Shown here: in pieces, positions 63,899 to 64,000 of the stretch
How the letters are laid out: every line of letters begins with the position of its first letter
Position numbering within the stretch: the first letter of the stretch is position 1
Assembly (NCBI GenBank): GCA_964446835.1
Contig: CAYUQT010000017.1
Coordinates: 62,001 to 126,000, forward strand
DNA: 64,000 nt
Direction: 5' to 3'
Source of the DNA: CAYUQT01 sp964446835
GTDB lineage: Bacteria; Planctomycetota; Phycisphaerae; UBA1845; JAFGLZ01
The notes under the pieces: generated by a model
The model's input: only the letters and a program-made list of their open reading frames with translations
The model's database searches: none
Told to the model about the DNA's origin: nothing
Translations under genes and position numbers: made by a program

Positions 63899-64000
63899 TC
63901 ACCGGCGCTTTCCGCCCCACCCCCACAACCGCCTTGCCTCCGATGGGTGATCCGTGCAGACGCCGTCCAGCCCCACCTCCTTGGCCTTCTTGAACAGATC
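63899..64000 (-). CDS. C-terminal end of a glycerophosphodiester phosphodiesterase-like gene (5' part outside window)
   Basis: The last 33 codons of a minus-strand gene entering from the right edge. The visible text K-A-K-E-V-G-L-D-G-V-C-T-D-H-P (~4-18 of the fragment) is the usual end of GDPD enzymes (G-V-D-G-I-x-T-D-x-P). The stop lies 34 bases before the thpR start, so it may lead the thpR-rnhB transcript. The assignment rests on this short motif only. Confidence 0.6.
   Translation of the reverse strand, partial: DLFKKAKEVGLDGVCTDHPSEARRLWGWGGKRR

Overview
The window looks like one chromosomal stretch of a GC-rich Planctomycetota bacterium, probably an uncultured relative of the Phycisphaerae (the phylum is a fair inference, the class a guess). 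The evidence is a set of prepilin-like proteins with the R-A-F-T-L-x-E leader common in that phylum, a sulfatase-like/TPR protein, a tandem DUF4159 protein, Asp-box and LamG proteins, many secreted glycosidases and frequent GTG starts. No insertion sequence, phage gene, CRISPR array or rRNA was seen.

Layout. (1) 1-5.3 kb, minus strand: an operon of a secreted protein, a polytopic membrane protein and a membrane-anchored sulfatase-like/TPR protein cut by the left edge. (2) 5.6-6.1 kb: a compact hicBA toxin-antitoxin pair. (3) 6.2-15.6 kb, minus: an EF-G-like protein with degraded GTPase motifs, an HtrA protease, and two ~1000-residue secreted glycosidases (GH5-like; LamG plus GH27/36-like). 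(4) 15.9-30.8 kb, plus: a large secreted Asp-box propeller protein followed by a type II secretion-like block in the order E-F-G-H-I-J-K-G, with an enlarged GspF and a giant GspK. (5) 30.9-38.7 kb: an esterase, a GH78 rhamnosidase, a secreted protein with EF-hand-like loops, a PHA-system-type small protein and a GH51 arabinofuranosidase, which together suggest breakdown of plant or algal polysaccharide. (6) 38.8-46.4 kb: methyltransferase, mutY, a cyclophilin lipoprotein, citrate synthase, a GDPD phosphodiesterase, a DUF4159 protein and an orphan flgM. (7) 46.9-52.2 kb: a double alpha/beta-hydrolase, a deacetylase-fold protein, divergent tRNA-Cys and tRNA-Ala genes, and an MttB-family methyltransferase. 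(8) 52.5-62.3 kb: two paralogous 835-residue glycosyltransferase-like proteins, a further GT-B-like protein and two radical SAM enzymes. (9) 62.3-64 kb: a large RNase HII variant, thpR and the end of a second GDPD gene.

How the parts may work together. The secretion-like block is the probable exporter for some of the many signal-peptide hydrolases around it, but no secretin, GspC, GspL/M or prepilin peptidase lies in the window. The 52.5-62.3 kb block is the best candidate for an undescribed system: duplicated glycosyltransferase-like proteins interleaved with two different radical SAM enzymes point to surface-glycan or protein-glycan modification, although the substrate cannot be read from sequence.
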